Below the pieces are notes generated by a model. It worked only from the letters and a program-made list of their open reading frames with translations, ran no database searches and was not told the DNA's origin. Positions 1 through 7,724 of a stretch of 18,489 bases of DNA are shown here, piece by piece. Position 1 is the stretch's first letter; each line of letters opens with the position of its first letter. Where the stretch lies: NCBI RefSeq assembly GCF_000955955.1, contig NZ_JYJG01000278.1:1-18489 (forward strand), read 5' to 3'. The DNA is from Lentzea aerocolonigenes (GTDB lineage: Bacteria > Actinomycetota > Actinomycetes > Mycobacteriales > Pseudonocardiaceae). The position numbers were made by a program, and so were the translations under genes.

Positions 1-1
1 C

Positions 2-90
2 TTAGACACTCACATGATCAACGAGCGCCGTGCCCGCCTTGCATTCAGGACAAACGACTTTGCCGGGGCCGTGCCAGCAGCACGTGAGAT
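2..90 (-). other. Possible out-of-frame Cys-rich tail after the HNH pseudogene
   Basis: In another minus frame than the pseudogene, the end of the window reads CCWHGPGKVVCPECKAG and stops at a TAA at 4-2. The Cys-x2-Cys and Gly pattern looks like part of a zinc ribbon. It could be the real C-terminus reached by a frameshift near position 80, the tail of another gene fragment, or chance. No start codon or ribosome binding site can be assigned. Confidence 0.2.
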
Positions 91-950
91 GTCGTCATTG
101 CGCTGACCGCGTTGTGGACGTCTGGGTACGCGTCGAGGAGCTCGGTCATACGTCCTTCGTCCCAGAACTCGGCGGCCTTGAGATCGTGCTTCTGGGCGTA
201 GTCGTCGAGCAAGGCGGTTACCTAGCTTCCGCCGTCACGCGCTGCCGCAAGCGAGTTGTTCGTAGCGAAGACGATGTACTCGGGCTGCTTGTGCAACCTG
301 TTCGGCTGGAACCACCACTCGAAGCGCTTGGTGATTCGTTGCGTCAGGTGGGTCATCCTGCCGGGCTCGCTCAGCGGGGAGTGGTTGAACGAGGCCTCAA
401 GGATCATGAACCCGTCCCACGGTGCTTCCGCGGACGGGTACTCAGCCGCGCGTCCGTCGAAGGCGGCGTCGTATCCGCGCGTCGTACGTCGCCGCCAGTT
501 CGGCTCGGGATCCGGTCCGAACATGCGCGCGACCAGCGCCCGGCACGTCTTCTCGAACCCCTCGTGGCCCAGCTCGCGCAGCTCGTAGTGCTTGGCAATG
601 CGCACCACGTCTTGTTCTGAGACGTCCCGCCGCGTGCCGTCAGCTACCTGTCGTGTTTTCCAGCGAAGCAGCTCCTTCGCCGGATAGATCGACGAGTGCT
701 CGTCGACAGGCTTGTGATGGGTGCCGCAGAGGAGCAGTAGGTTCTCCGGAGAGTTGATCAACGTGCTCGGCTACGTCGAGTCGTACCGCGGCCCTCTGGG
801 TTTCTCCGAGCGGATGTGCGCGATCTCCGCGACCACCGTCAGGACCCCGCGATCTTCGAACACCAGCGCTGCCTCGCAGCCGGGATACGCACACCACCGC
901 GCCGCGCCGAACAACAGCTTGATCGTCTTCTCCGCGTACGTACGCGCCAT
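45..950 (-). pseudogene. HNH nuclease / restriction-endonuclease-like protein with two in-frame amber stops
   Basis: Reading from an ATG at 950 gives one continuous frame of 302 codons to a TGA at 47-45, interrupted only by TAG at 773-771 (codon 60) and TAG at 224-222. Seen: residues 1-59 carry the first half of an HNH domain (WCAYPGC, AEIAHIRSEKPRGPRYD). After the first stop the frame goes straight on with INSPENLLLLCGTHHKPVDEH, the second half of the same domain. Further on, FEKTCRALVARMFGP, GYDAAFDG and WDGFMILEASF resemble the restriction-endonuclease-like domain found in front of NTPase modules in conflict proteins, but the usual Q/E-x-K is E-A-S here. After the second stop coding-like sequence continues (LLDDYAQKHDLKAAEFW) and ends in a segment like the last strand of that domain. 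Inference: a decayed or truncated defence gene. The 179-residue part after the first stop could restart at TTG 761. The gene lies 29 bp after ligD on the same strand. Confidence 0.72.
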
Positions 951-979
951 GCCGCAACCATAGGACGCGACCCTGACCC

Positions 980-2971
980 TCAGCGAGGAAGCGCTGCACG
1001 GTCATGTTCGACCGGTGCGAAGAGATCGCCGTGGTCCGCCGTTCGATCGAGCACGTCGTCTGCGGCGAACATCAACTGCTCCGGCTCGCGACAACCGCGA
1101 ACCTCGTCCCAGGCGACCGGCGTGGCCACAGTCGGCGCGTCGCGACCACGCAATGAGTAGGGCGAGATGGTGGTCTTGGCGATGTTGTTCTGGCTCCAGT
1201 CGATGAACACCTTGCCGTCTCGACGAGCCTTCGCCATCGTGGCGGTCACCAACTGGGGCGTCTCCTGCTCGAACGCCGTGGCGATTGTCCTCGCGTAGGC
1301 AGAAGGTGCTTGCGCGCTCGTCGTCTCGATGCCCGCGTAGATCTGCATCCCCTTCGAACCTGACGTCGTGGCCACCGGTATGAGCCCATCAGCAACAAGT
1401 ACTTCGCGCAAACGCTCGGCAACGCGAGCGCATTCAACGATCGTGGTGCCAGGTCCGGGATCGAGGTCGAAGACCAGCCGGTTCGGCAGGCTCCGCGCGC
1501 CTCCTACGACAGTCCACTGACGGACGTGCAGCTCCAGCGCGGCGAGATTGGCGGCCCACACGAGCGCGGCAAGCTCCTCCAACAGCGCATAGCGAACAAC
1601 TTCGTCCGCATCGGCACCGCGCCTGGAACCACCGCCACGCAACGACACCGTGGGCAGCCACTCCGGCGCGCTCGCGTCGGTGTTCTTCTGGAAGAACTTC
1701 TGTCCGTGCACACCGTTGGGGAACCGCACGAACGTGACAGGTCTGCCACGCAAGTGCGGCATCAGGAAGGGCGTTATCCGGCTGTAGTAGGCAATGACCT
1801 CGCTCTTGGCAGTGCCGTCTGGATACAGCGGCTTGTCCAAGTTGGACAAGGTCAACGTACGGCCACCCGCCTTGACCTTCACGCGGCTGCCGATCTCAGG
1901 GAGTTCAGCAGCAGCTTGAGGGCTCGGGCGACCGGGCTGCGGTGCCGCTACCTCTGAAGGCTCGCGGTCAGCACGAAAGCCTCGCCACGCGGTGTGTCGC
2001 AGCCGGCCGTGGTCGCCGCGGCTGAACTGCCGGAATCGGACTTCTCCGACCAGGATCGGCTCCACCCATTGGGCCCGTGCCACGTCATCTCGTGGTGGCG
2101 TTGCCGAGAAGGGATGGCTTGAACGCTGCAACGGCCGCAAGCGGTCGCGCAACTGATCGCGGTCCTGCCGGGTGAAACCGGTGCCGACATCGCCGATGTA
2201 GACCAGGTCGCCACTGCTCGGGTCGTACGCGCCGAGCAAGAGGCCGCCGACGGTGCCCGTGAAGCCGCTCTGTCCGGGCCGCCATCCGCACACGATGACT
2301 TCGCGCGTCTGCACGAGCGGGTGCTTGCACCAGAAGTCGGGCCGTTTACCCGGCAGATAAGGAGAGTCGAGTCGCTTCGCGACGAGACCTTCATGTCCCT
2401 CCGCAGCCACGCGCTCGAGGAGCCGTTGAGGCGTTAGTCGGTCGGCAGCGAGCTCATCGGAGGTGAACGACAGTACGACGGTGATGCGGAAGGGATCAGG
2501 CATTGGTAGTTCGGTGAGCCGACGTCGCCTCTGCTCATACGGCTGGTCCAACAGGAGCTGCTGGCCGAGCTGCAGGAGGTCGAACGCCAAGAACCGAACC
2601 GCGACATCGGCGAACGGCTCGGTGCGCCGGGCGGTGCGGTGCTTCTGGAAGCGGCCTCGGCGTTGCTGCAGAAGGCTGAAGTCGATCTGGCCGGCCTCGT
2701 TGTAGACCACGGCCTCACCGTCGAGCACCGCAGCACGTCCTCGCAGTGCTGTGTTGAGCACACCGGTCAACTCGGCGAACTCGGCGGAGAGGTCGAGTCC
2801 GTTGCGGCTGGTTAGCACCGTCGTGCCATCTGCGGCGATGCGCATCGCCACGCGATAACCGTCCAGCTTGTACTCGTACGCCCACTGCGGCCCCTCGCGC
2901 AGGCGGCCACCATCGGACTTGGCCAGCATCGGGTCGATCCAGGCAGGAACGGAGTCGTGAGCCACGCGCAC
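980..2971 (-). CDS. ligD: LigD: ATP-dependent DNA ligase with C-terminal primase-polymerase domain
   Basis: The 663-residue protein repairs double-strand breaks by non-homologous end joining. The ligase domain (about 1-310) has the adenylation motif EYKLDGYR with Lys35 as the AMP acceptor, the motif LDGEAVVY, EGLVAKR and the WCKHP motif, followed by an OB fold (REVIVCGWRPG). The polymerase domain (about 365-650) has LTLSNLDKPLYPD, the metal-binding FDLDPGPG motif and SGSKGMQIY. The order is ligase then polymerase, with no phosphoesterase domain; the well-known mycobacterial LigD is polymerase-nuclease-ligase. The GTG start at 2971 has GCGGAGG five bases upstream. The usual partner Ku is not in the window, so it should be encoded elsewhere. 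The gene is followed closely by the broken HNH gene and preceded by a terminator-like repeat. Confidence 0.93.
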   Translation of the reverse strand: MRVAHDSVPAWIDPMLAKSDGGRLREGPQWAYEYKLDGYRVAMRIAADGTTVLTSRNGLDLSAEFAELTGVLNTALRGRAAVLDGEAVVYNEAGQIDFSLLQQRRGRFQKHRTARRTEPFADVAVRFLAFDLLQLGQQLLLDQPYEQRRRRLTELPMPDPFRITVVLSFTSDELAADRLTPQRLLERVAAEGHEGLVAKRLDSPYLPGKRPDFWCKHPLVQTREVIVCGWRPGQSGFTGTVGGLLLGAYDPSSGDLVYIGDVGTGFTRQDRDQLRDRLRPLQRSSHPFSATPPRDDVARAQWVEPILVGEVRFRQFSRGDHGRLRHTAWRGFRADREPSEVAAPQPGRPSPQAAAELPEIGSRVKVKAGGRTLTLSNLDKPLYPDGTAKSEVIAYYSRITPFLMPHLRGRPVTFVRFPNGVHGQKFFQKNTDASAPEWLPTVSLRGGGSRRGADADEVVRYALLEELAALVWAANLAALELHVRQWTVVGGARSLPNRLVFDLDPGPGTTIVECARVAERLREVLVADGLIPVATTSGSKGMQIYAGIETTSAQAPSAYARTIATAFEQETPQLVTATMAKARRDGKVFIDWSQNNIAKTTISPYSLRGRDAPTVATPVAWDEVRGCREPEQLMFAADDVLDRTADHGDLFAPVEHDRAALPR

Positions 2972-2996
2972 GGCGACCTCCGCTCCCAGGACGTTG

Positions 2997-3009
2997 CCCA
3001 GTCACTGGG
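2997..3009. repeat. Short perfect palindrome upstream of ligD
   Basis: CCCAGT-C-ACTGGG has 6-bp arms around one base and lies 26 bp upstream of the ligD start, where an operator or leader hairpin could sit. It may be chance. Confidence 0.3.
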
Positions 3010-3021
3010 AATCGAAGGTAA

Positions 3022-3059
3022 CCCGATCGGCCTAACTCCGCGCGTCAGCGCCGATCGGG
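3022..3059 (-). terminator. Inverted repeat, probable bidirectional-type terminator
   Basis: Two perfect 10-bp arms, CCCGATCGGC (3022-3031) and GCCGATCGGG (3050-3059), flank an 18-base loop. The repeat begins 14 bp after the stop of the upstream minus-strand gene and ends before ligD. A GC-rich stem without a long U-tract is usual for actinobacterial terminators. On the minus strand the stem is followed by TTACCTT. It should separate the two-small-gene operon from ligD. Confidence 0.55.
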
Positions 3060-3073
3060 GATCGTCGGGGGTT

Positions 3074-3379
3074 TCAGAGCTTCCGGAGCACGTGGAACGG
3101 CACTAACTGGTCGACCAGGTAGAGCTTGCCCTGGCGTCCGTCGGCGTAGCCGATCTCGTAGTTGACGACACCGAGCCAGTCACCGTCGACACTGGGGAAG
3201 CGTCCGTGGAGCTGCCCTTTCGCCGCGCCAGTCAGGTCCAAACCGGTAGCGATGACGTGCCTCGCGGCACCGGGAGCGCGGGCGAACAGGCTGTCCAATC
3301 GGACCGAGACACCGGTGACCACAGCTCTGCGGCCGTGGACGTTGTCGCCTTCCCAGACGGTGAACGGGCTGTTAAGCAC
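3074..3379 (-). CDS. Small protein of unknown function
   Basis: The 101-residue frame starts at GTG 3379. The start overlaps the end of the upstream gene by 8 bases (GTGCTTAA), which suggests translational coupling. I do not recognise the family. The sequence is soluble-looking, without a signal peptide, membrane segment or Cys. Its C-terminal half has alternating hydrophobic residues (GDWLGVVNYEIGYAD, KLYLVDQLVPFHVLRKL) as expected for a small beta-rich fold. It ends 14 bp before a strong inverted repeat, which makes it the last gene of its transcript. Function cannot be inferred beyond a likely shared role with the zinc-ribbon-like protein it is coupled to. Confidence 0.65.
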   Translation of the reverse strand: MLNSPFTVWEGDNVHGRRAVVTGVSVRLDSLFARAPGAARHVIATGLDLTGAAKGQLHGRFPSVDGDWLGVVNYEIGYADGRQGKLYLVDQLVPFHVLRKL

Positions 3380-3701
3380 GTCGGCCGTTGCCTGAGGTCA
3401 GCGCTGTCTGCGGCTGGTGCCGAACGAGTTCGAAGTAGAGCTCCTCGGATAGTTCGGCCCGGTCGGCCGCGGGTGCCGTGGCAGCCAGCCGCCAGAAGTG
3501 GTCAGCGGTGTCGGTGGCGCAGGCCAGGCAGCTGATGTGGGCCTCGCCGTCGCGCACGACCGCCCTGAACTGAGAGTGACCCAGTGTGTGCCGGCCGAGC
3601 TTGCATCGCGCTGGCAAGAGAGCCACCCGACGGCCGGTCGTGTCGAACCTGTACGTGAGCTTGCCGTCCATTTGGGACGGTTCGAGAAGCTGCCGATCCA
3701 T
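3372..3701 (-). CDS. Small zinc-ribbon-like protein of unknown function
   Basis: From ATG 3701 the protein has 109 residues (MDRQLLEPSQ...). Cys33, His38, Cys58 and Cys61 (ARCKLGRH and ISCLACATD) look like a small zinc-binding knuckle and are followed by DHFWRLA and an acidic helical tail. Alternative starts are ATG 3719, in the same frame, and the far upstream 3824, which would overlap the regulator gene and is unlikely. AGG lies 10 bases before ATG 3701. A TAGGTT element 8 bases before the ATG would also allow leaderless translation. The gene follows the LysR-type regulator by 62 bp on the same strand and overlaps the next gene by 8 bp. No function is assigned. Confidence 0.6.
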   Translation of the reverse strand: MDRQLLEPSQMDGKLTYRFDTTGRRVALLPARCKLGRHTLGHSQFRAVVRDGEAHISCLACATDTADHFWRLAATAPAADRAELSEELYFELVRHQPQTALTSGNGRRA

Positions 3702-3763
3702 GACGCGAGAACCTATCATCGTGTTCGCACATATGTTCGGTTGGACGCGTGCGGCGGTCGTTC

Positions 3764-4822
3764 TCAACCCGGCAGGGTGACAGGAACCGATCTTGTTGGA
3801 CTCGCTGCCGCGAACGCTTTCCACAGCAGGTTGAGGGGGTGGTCGGTGGCGTAGCGGTCACGCTCGCCGCTGCGGGCGAAGATGCCGGTGACGATTTCGA
3901 GTGCGGGGTCGTAGTCGTCGGCGAGGTTGATCTTGCGTAGTCCGCGGCCGGGCAATCGTCCTTCGAGGACGGCGTCGGCAACTCGTTCGGTCGTGAGCAT
4001 GCAGCCGTGCACCAGCTCCGCGTTGAGCAGGTTGAGGCCGTAGTTGAGGGAGTCGATGTCGGCGACGATGTTGAGGGTGCCGCGGTAGTCGGGGCCGTAC
4101 CAGTGGCTGAGGAACTGGGCGAGCAGGCCGGCTGTCGGTGCGAGCAGCGGCAGGGCGGGCAGCTTGGCCGCGGTTACCGGGGTGTCGGGCAGTTCGCGGG
4201 TGCTGAGGTTGGTCAGCAGGGCGACGCGTTCACGGTGCCATTCCAGGAAGTCGTAGTCGAGTTCGGGTGGGCGTCCGGGGTGGGCGGCGAAGCTTCCGCA
4301 GACCATGTCGACCTTCTTGGCGTCGAGTTTGCGCCACAGGTCGCGGGTGCGGACGTGCTCGATGTTGAGCTGGATGCCGCGGCGCTCGAAGTCTTCACGC
4401 AGCGAGGGCCAGACGGCGCCCAGGAACTCGACGGTGAACTCGGTGGTGCCGAAGGTGACGGTGGAACCAAGCCGTCGCCGGCTGCGGTGCAGGCTGTCGG
4501 TCCACGAGTCCAGGGTCTGGATTGCGAGTGCGACGACCTCTTCGCCGGACGGGGTGAAGAGGAAGTCCTTGCCACGGCCCTGTTTCAGGACGAGCGCCTC
4601 GCCGACGAGGCGGGTCGCGGTCCGGTTGAGGTTGTCGAGCTGCTTCTGCACGCTGGACTGTTCGCGGCCCAGGACGCGGGCCGCGCGTTGTGCTGTGCCG
4701 GTGGTGTGCACGACGCCGAGGGTGCGGAGCTGGTCGAGGCTGACGTCGAGCATCTCCGGCGGGCAGCCCAGCAGGGTGGCCAGCAGCTTCTCCGCGTCGA
4801 CCTCGTCCGCGATGTCGGGCAC
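3764..4822 (-). CDS. LysR-type transcriptional regulator
   Basis: The 352-residue protein has an N-terminal winged helix-turn-helix (about 31-100: LDQLRTLGVVHTTGTAQRAARVLG, then SSVQKQLDNLNRT and the wing FLFTPSGEEVV). An effector-binding domain of the LysR/periplasmic-binding fold follows (about 116-330: STVTFGTTEFTVEFLGAVWP, DMVCGSFAAHPG). The N-terminus is some 28 residues longer than usual for the family. The GTG start at 4822 has AAGGAGG five bases upstream. It is transcribed away from the radical SAM cassette, the classic position for a LysR regulator that controls the divergent operon. A perfect inverted repeat in the shared 233-bp region is the likely binding site. The effector is unknown. 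Confidence 0.85.
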   Translation of the reverse strand: MPDIADEVDAEKLLATLLGCPPEMLDVSLDQLRTLGVVHTTGTAQRAARVLGREQSSVQKQLDNLNRTATRLVGEALVLKQGRGKDFLFTPSGEEVVALAIQTLDSWTDSLHRSRRRLGSTVTFGTTEFTVEFLGAVWPSLREDFERRGIQLNIEHVRTRDLWRKLDAKKVDMVCGSFAAHPGRPPELDYDFLEWHRERVALLTNLSTRELPDTPVTAAKLPALPLLAPTAGLLAQFLSHWYGPDYRGTLNIVADIDSLNYGLNLLNAELVHGCMLTTERVADAVLEGRLPGRGLRKINLADDYDPALEIVTGIFARSGERDRYATDHPLNLLWKAFAAASPTRSVPVTLPG

Positions 4823-4927
4823 CGTCGCCTCCTTCTTCGGTCAGCTGCCGCGCGCACTCTTACGTGCTTGTTGTCCGTGCGAGCAGTTGGGTTGTCGCTG
4901 ATCGCAGTTGTACTCGTACTATCCAAA

Positions 4928-4947
4928 AGATGTCCACTTGGACATCT
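4928..4947. promoter_or_regulatory. Perfect 9+2+9 inverted repeat, candidate operator of the radical SAM cassette
   Basis: AGATGTCCA-CT-TGGACATCT is perfect over both 9-base arms. It lies in the 4823-5055 region between the LysR-type gene and the radical SAM gene. The half-site ACATCTA (4942-4948) recurs at 4972-4978, exactly 30 bp away, about three helical turns. The right arm overlaps TTGGAC (4938-4943), which with TGTACT at 4961-4966 (17-bp spacer) could be a promoter for the cassette. Binding by the divergent LysR-type regulator is inference. Confidence 0.6.
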
Positions 4948-5055
4948 AAAGTCGCGCTACTGTACTTCCGAACATCTAGTCGGGGTGCTCTCGATCCGGC
5001 ACTCGATCATCGGCGACATCGGCGAACCGACTGTCGCGGACGGGGGAGGTTCACG

Positions 5056-6180
5056 ATGACCAGTGCACGCAGCATCGCCGACGAGGCGTTCGCCACGTCC
5101 TGCTACTTTCGGACCACAGTGGACAGTCCGCATCGCAAGGCTCTTGTGCAGATCAACGAGGACTGCAACCTCCGCTGCGCCCATTGCTTCGTATCGGCGA
5201 CCCGTGTGGGCAAGCAGATGCCCCTCGCTGAGATCGTCGGCAAAGTGATCCCGCAACTCAGCGCGGCGAGGGTGCGGAGGGTCACCCTCACCGGTGGGGA
5301 ACCCACGATCCATCCCGATTTCATGGCCATCGTGCGTGAGTTCCGCGCCGCCGGAATGGACGTAGGGGTGTGCACGAACGCCACGATGTTGAGCGACCAG
5401 CAGATCGCTGAACTCGCTGGTCTCGGAGTGCACTGCAACGTGTCGCTCGATGGGTTCGCCGCGGACTCGCACGGCAAGTTCCGAGGCAACCAAGACAGCT
5501 TCGACGTCACTGTCGCAACGGTGCGGAAGCTCGGCGCCGCCAGAATCCTGCAGGGCTTGCTGTGCACACCGAACTCGTTGGCGCAGAACGAGGAGTACGT
5601 CGAGCTGTGCGCGTTCGCCCGCGCCCATGGAGCAAGCTATGTGCTGCTCAACCCGCTGGGCAGCATGGGCCGTGGTGTCAAGTCGCAGGGACGGCTCGCG
5701 AAGACCACCCTGCACATGCAGGAGATCCACGCCTTGACCGAGCCGTTCAACGGTCCGGACCTCGACATCGCCTACATCCGCTTTCCCAACGCCGCGGGCA
5801 AGCCGTTGTCGGGCTGTGAGGCGGGAACGATCATCTACGTGTTCACGCCGGGCGACGTCACCGTGTGTCCGTACCTGGTGTTCGCCGCGAGAACCCCGGC
5901 GTCCCAGCACACGGACACCGAGTTCATCGTCGGGAACATCTTCACAGACACGGACATCGCCCAACGCTTGGATAACTACCGGTTCCACGACCGTTACCAC
6001 GTCGGCATCAACAGCACCTGCGGGTCGTGCTCGATGAACGCAGGCTGCGGAAAAGGCTGCCCGGCCGCCGTGGTCGCCGCAGGCGGTCGGATCGGCGACG
6101 TCGACGCCGAGCAGTGCCCGGTCACGACCGCTGATCAGGGTGCGGGAGAACGTCGGCTGTTGCCGCTGATGCCGGTATGA
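5056..6180 (+). CDS. Radical SAM / SPASM-domain enzyme
   Basis: The 374-residue enzyme should hold three iron-sulfur clusters and start radical chemistry with S-adenosylmethionine. The radical SAM core carries Cys37-x3-Cys41-x2-Cys44 (EDCNLRCAHC) and the SAM-binding GGEP at 80-83. The C-terminal SPASM part shows all seven expected Cys: Cys254, Cys271, then Cys322-x2-Cys325-x5-Cys331-x3-Cys335, and Cys354. The ATG at 5056 has GGGGGAGG six bases before it; the frame is open further upstream but that part looks non-coding. The stop overlaps the next start as ATGA. SPASM enzymes usually modify peptides or act in sugar or cofactor maturation. No precursor peptide is seen here, and the neighbours are nucleotide enzymes. 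The substrate is therefore unknown. Confidence 0.9.
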   Translation: MTSARSIADEAFATSCYFRTTVDSPHRKALVQINEDCNLRCAHCFVSATRVGKQMPLAEIVGKVIPQLSAARVRRVTLTGGEPTIHPDFMAIVREFRAAGMDVGVCTNATMLSDQQIAELAGLGVHCNVSLDGFAADSHGKFRGNQDSFDVTVATVRKLGAARILQGLLCTPNSLAQNEEYVELCAFARAHGASYVLLNPLGSMGRGVKSQGRLAKTTLHMQEIHALTEPFNGPDLDIAYIRFPNAAGKPLSGCEAGTIIYVFTPGDVTVCPYLVFAARTPASQHTDTEFIVGNIFTDTDIAQRLDNYRFHDRYHVGINSTCGSCSMNAGCGKGCPAAVVAAGGRIGDVDAEQCPVTTADQGAGERRLLPLMPV

Positions 6181-6830
6181 CGTCGCTCTTCGACGAACCC
6201 CGACGCTTGCCGGGAACTCTGATCACCCTGGACGGCCCTGGTGGCGTCGGCAAGTCCACCGCGGCGAAGCTGGTCGCCGAGACGTTGACCGCAGCGGGTG
6301 TGCCGGTACATGCCACAGTCCAGCCGTCCCGCGCGCCGCTGGGCGAGCTGGCCCGGCACGGCACCGACACTTTTCGAGGAATGGCGCTGGCGTGCCTGTG
6401 CGCAGCCGACCGGCACCACCAGCTCGATGCCGAGATCAAACCCGCGTTGCGCGACGGACAGATCGTGATCTGCGATCGCTACGTCGCCTCCTCACTTGTC
6501 CTGCAGGGGCTTGACGGCTTGTCCGCGGAAACGGTGTGGCAGCTCAACCACGGTGTCTACCGGCCGGACCTCTCTGTCATCCTCAACGGCGATCCCGCCG
6601 TGATCGACCACCGGCTGCGGACACGCGGTGGGCACAGCCGCTTCGAGCGCGCCGAGGACAACAGCGACATGGAGTCCGGGCTCTACGTCCATGCCGTCGT
6701 GGACCTGCAGGCCAAGGGATGGCTGGTCGAGACGCTGGACTGCACCACCGACGACGCGGCCACGATCGCTGCCAGGATCGTGTCACTGATCCACCGAGTA
6801 ATCGAGGAGAAGATCGCGGTATGCCGCTGA
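6177..6830 (+). CDS. Thymidylate-kinase-like P-loop nucleotide kinase
   Basis: The 217-residue protein is a P-loop kinase of the dTMP kinase type. Walker A is GPGGVGKST at 20-28. QPSRAPLGELAR takes the place of the usual EPGGTPLGE loop. CDRYVASSLVLQG at 99-111 matches the DR(Y/F)-SS-QG nucleotide-binding segment. The Arg-rich lid is RLRTRGGHSRFER, at about 146-158. The acceptor could be a thymidylate-like or a modified nucleotide. It overlaps the radical SAM gene by 4 bp and the next gene by 10 bp, so the three are probably translated together. It is unlikely to be the housekeeping Tmk because it is embedded in a specialised cassette, but that is inference. Confidence 0.85.
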   Translation: MTSLFDEPRRLPGTLITLDGPGGVGKSTAAKLVAETLTAAGVPVHATVQPSRAPLGELARHGTDTFRGMALACLCAADRHHQLDAEIKPALRDGQIVICDRYVASSLVLQGLDGLSAETVWQLNHGVYRPDLSVILNGDPAVIDHRLRTRGGHSRFERAEDNSDMESGLYVHAVVDLQAKGWLVETLDCTTDDAATIAARIVSLIHRVIEEKIAVCR

Positions 6831-7663
6831 GTCTGCTCACCGTCAACGTTGGCGCCCCGTCGATCGACCGCGCGCAACGCCAGCTGCGATGGCTCGCCGC
6901 CCGCCCTGAAGAAGTTCTGGTCCTTACCGAGACCAAAGCCACCGCGGGCAGCGCTTTCCTGGCCAAGACCTTCGCGGCCGCCGGATACTCGGTCACCTTT
7001 CCCACACACTCGCCTGGTGAGCTCGGCGTGATGATCGTCAGCAAGGTCGCCACGACACTGGACCCGCTCGGCTCCGCCCTGGACTTCCTGCCCGCACGCG
7101 CGGTCGGCGTCGTCGTCGAGACCGATGAGGGACCGTTGCGCGTCGCGGGCGCGTACGTGCCGTCCCGCGATTCCACGCTGGAGAAGACCGAGCGCAAGAA
7201 GACCTGGATCGAGCAGTTCCACAAAGCGCTCGAATACACCAGCTCGAACGCTCCGCTGCTCCTGCTCGGCGACCTCAACGTCCTCGAACCCCACCACCAG
7301 CCACCTCACCGTGGCCAGTTCGCCCAGTTCGAGTACGCCTTCTACACCGGCCTGACCGAACGACACGGTCTCACCGACCTGTTCCGCCACCTGCATCCCA
7401 ACCGGATCGAACACAGCTGGGCACGCCGCGCGGACCTCGGCTACCGCTACGACCACGCTCACGGCTCGCACGCGATCGCCGAGAGGCTCATGACGTGCGA
7501 CTACATCCACGAGACCAGGGAAAACGCGCTCGACGGATCCCGTCTGACGGATCATTCGGGACTCGCCGTCACGCTGGCGCTGAGTGCGACGCAGACGCTG
7601 CTAACGTCTGACCCCGCCACGGCGGTCGACGCGCTCACCGAGCCGGAGCCAACTCTGTTCTGA
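6821..7663 (+). CDS. Endonuclease/exonuclease/phosphatase (EEP) family enzyme
   Basis: The 280-residue protein has the metal-dependent EEP fold of exonuclease III, DNase I and inositol phosphatases. Seen: Asn9 (TVNVG), Glu37 (LTETKA), Tyr112 (AYVPSRD), Asp151 and Asn153 (LLGDLNV), RYDH at 209-212 and the closing TDHSGL with Asp244-His245. These are the expected catalytic and metal positions. There is no signal peptide, so it acts inside the cell. The ATG at 6821 overlaps the kinase stop by 10 bp, with GAGGAG about 11 bases before it. The much longer open frame upstream (from 6536) is a shadow of the kinase gene. It could cut nucleic acid or remove phosphate from a small molecule; the context with a nucleotide kinase and a Nudix enzyme favours a nucleotide-related phosphoester. 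Confidence 0.87.
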   Translation: MPLSLLTVNVGAPSIDRAQRQLRWLAARPEEVLVLTETKATAGSAFLAKTFAAAGYSVTFPTHSPGELGVMIVSKVATTLDPLGSALDFLPARAVGVVVETDEGPLRVAGAYVPSRDSTLEKTERKKTWIEQFHKALEYTSSNAPLLLLGDLNVLEPHHQPPHRGQFAQFEYAFYTGLTERHGLTDLFRHLHPNRIEHSWARRADLGYRYDHAHGSHAIAERLMTCDYIHETRENALDGSRLTDHSGLAVTLALSATQTLLTSDPATAVDALTEPEPTLF

Positions 7664-7724
7664 ACTCCGGCACCACCCGCGCAGGCTGCCGCCCAGTCAG
7701 CCGACCGCGAGGAACACCTGCCGG

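Noticed and set aside
4864..5055. Short peptide precursor (RiPP) upstream of the radical SAM gene
   Set aside because: The open frame there has no ribosome binding site, runs in frame into the enzyme and covers the promoter palindrome; no core-peptide-like composition is seen.
4007..5059. Long plus-strand open frame opposite the LysR-type gene
   Set aside because: It is antisense to a gene with clear LysR features and a strong ribosome binding site. Its sequence is low-complexity Val/Gly/Glu-rich, typical of a GC-rich shadow.
4957..6000. 347-residue minus-strand frame opposite the radical SAM gene
   Set aside because: It shows no domain, while the opposite strand has all radical SAM and SPASM cysteines.
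5056..6180. Prokaryotic viperin
   Set aside because: A radical SAM gene beside a nucleotide kinase recalls viperin loci, but the seven-Cys SPASM extension does not fit the viperin family.
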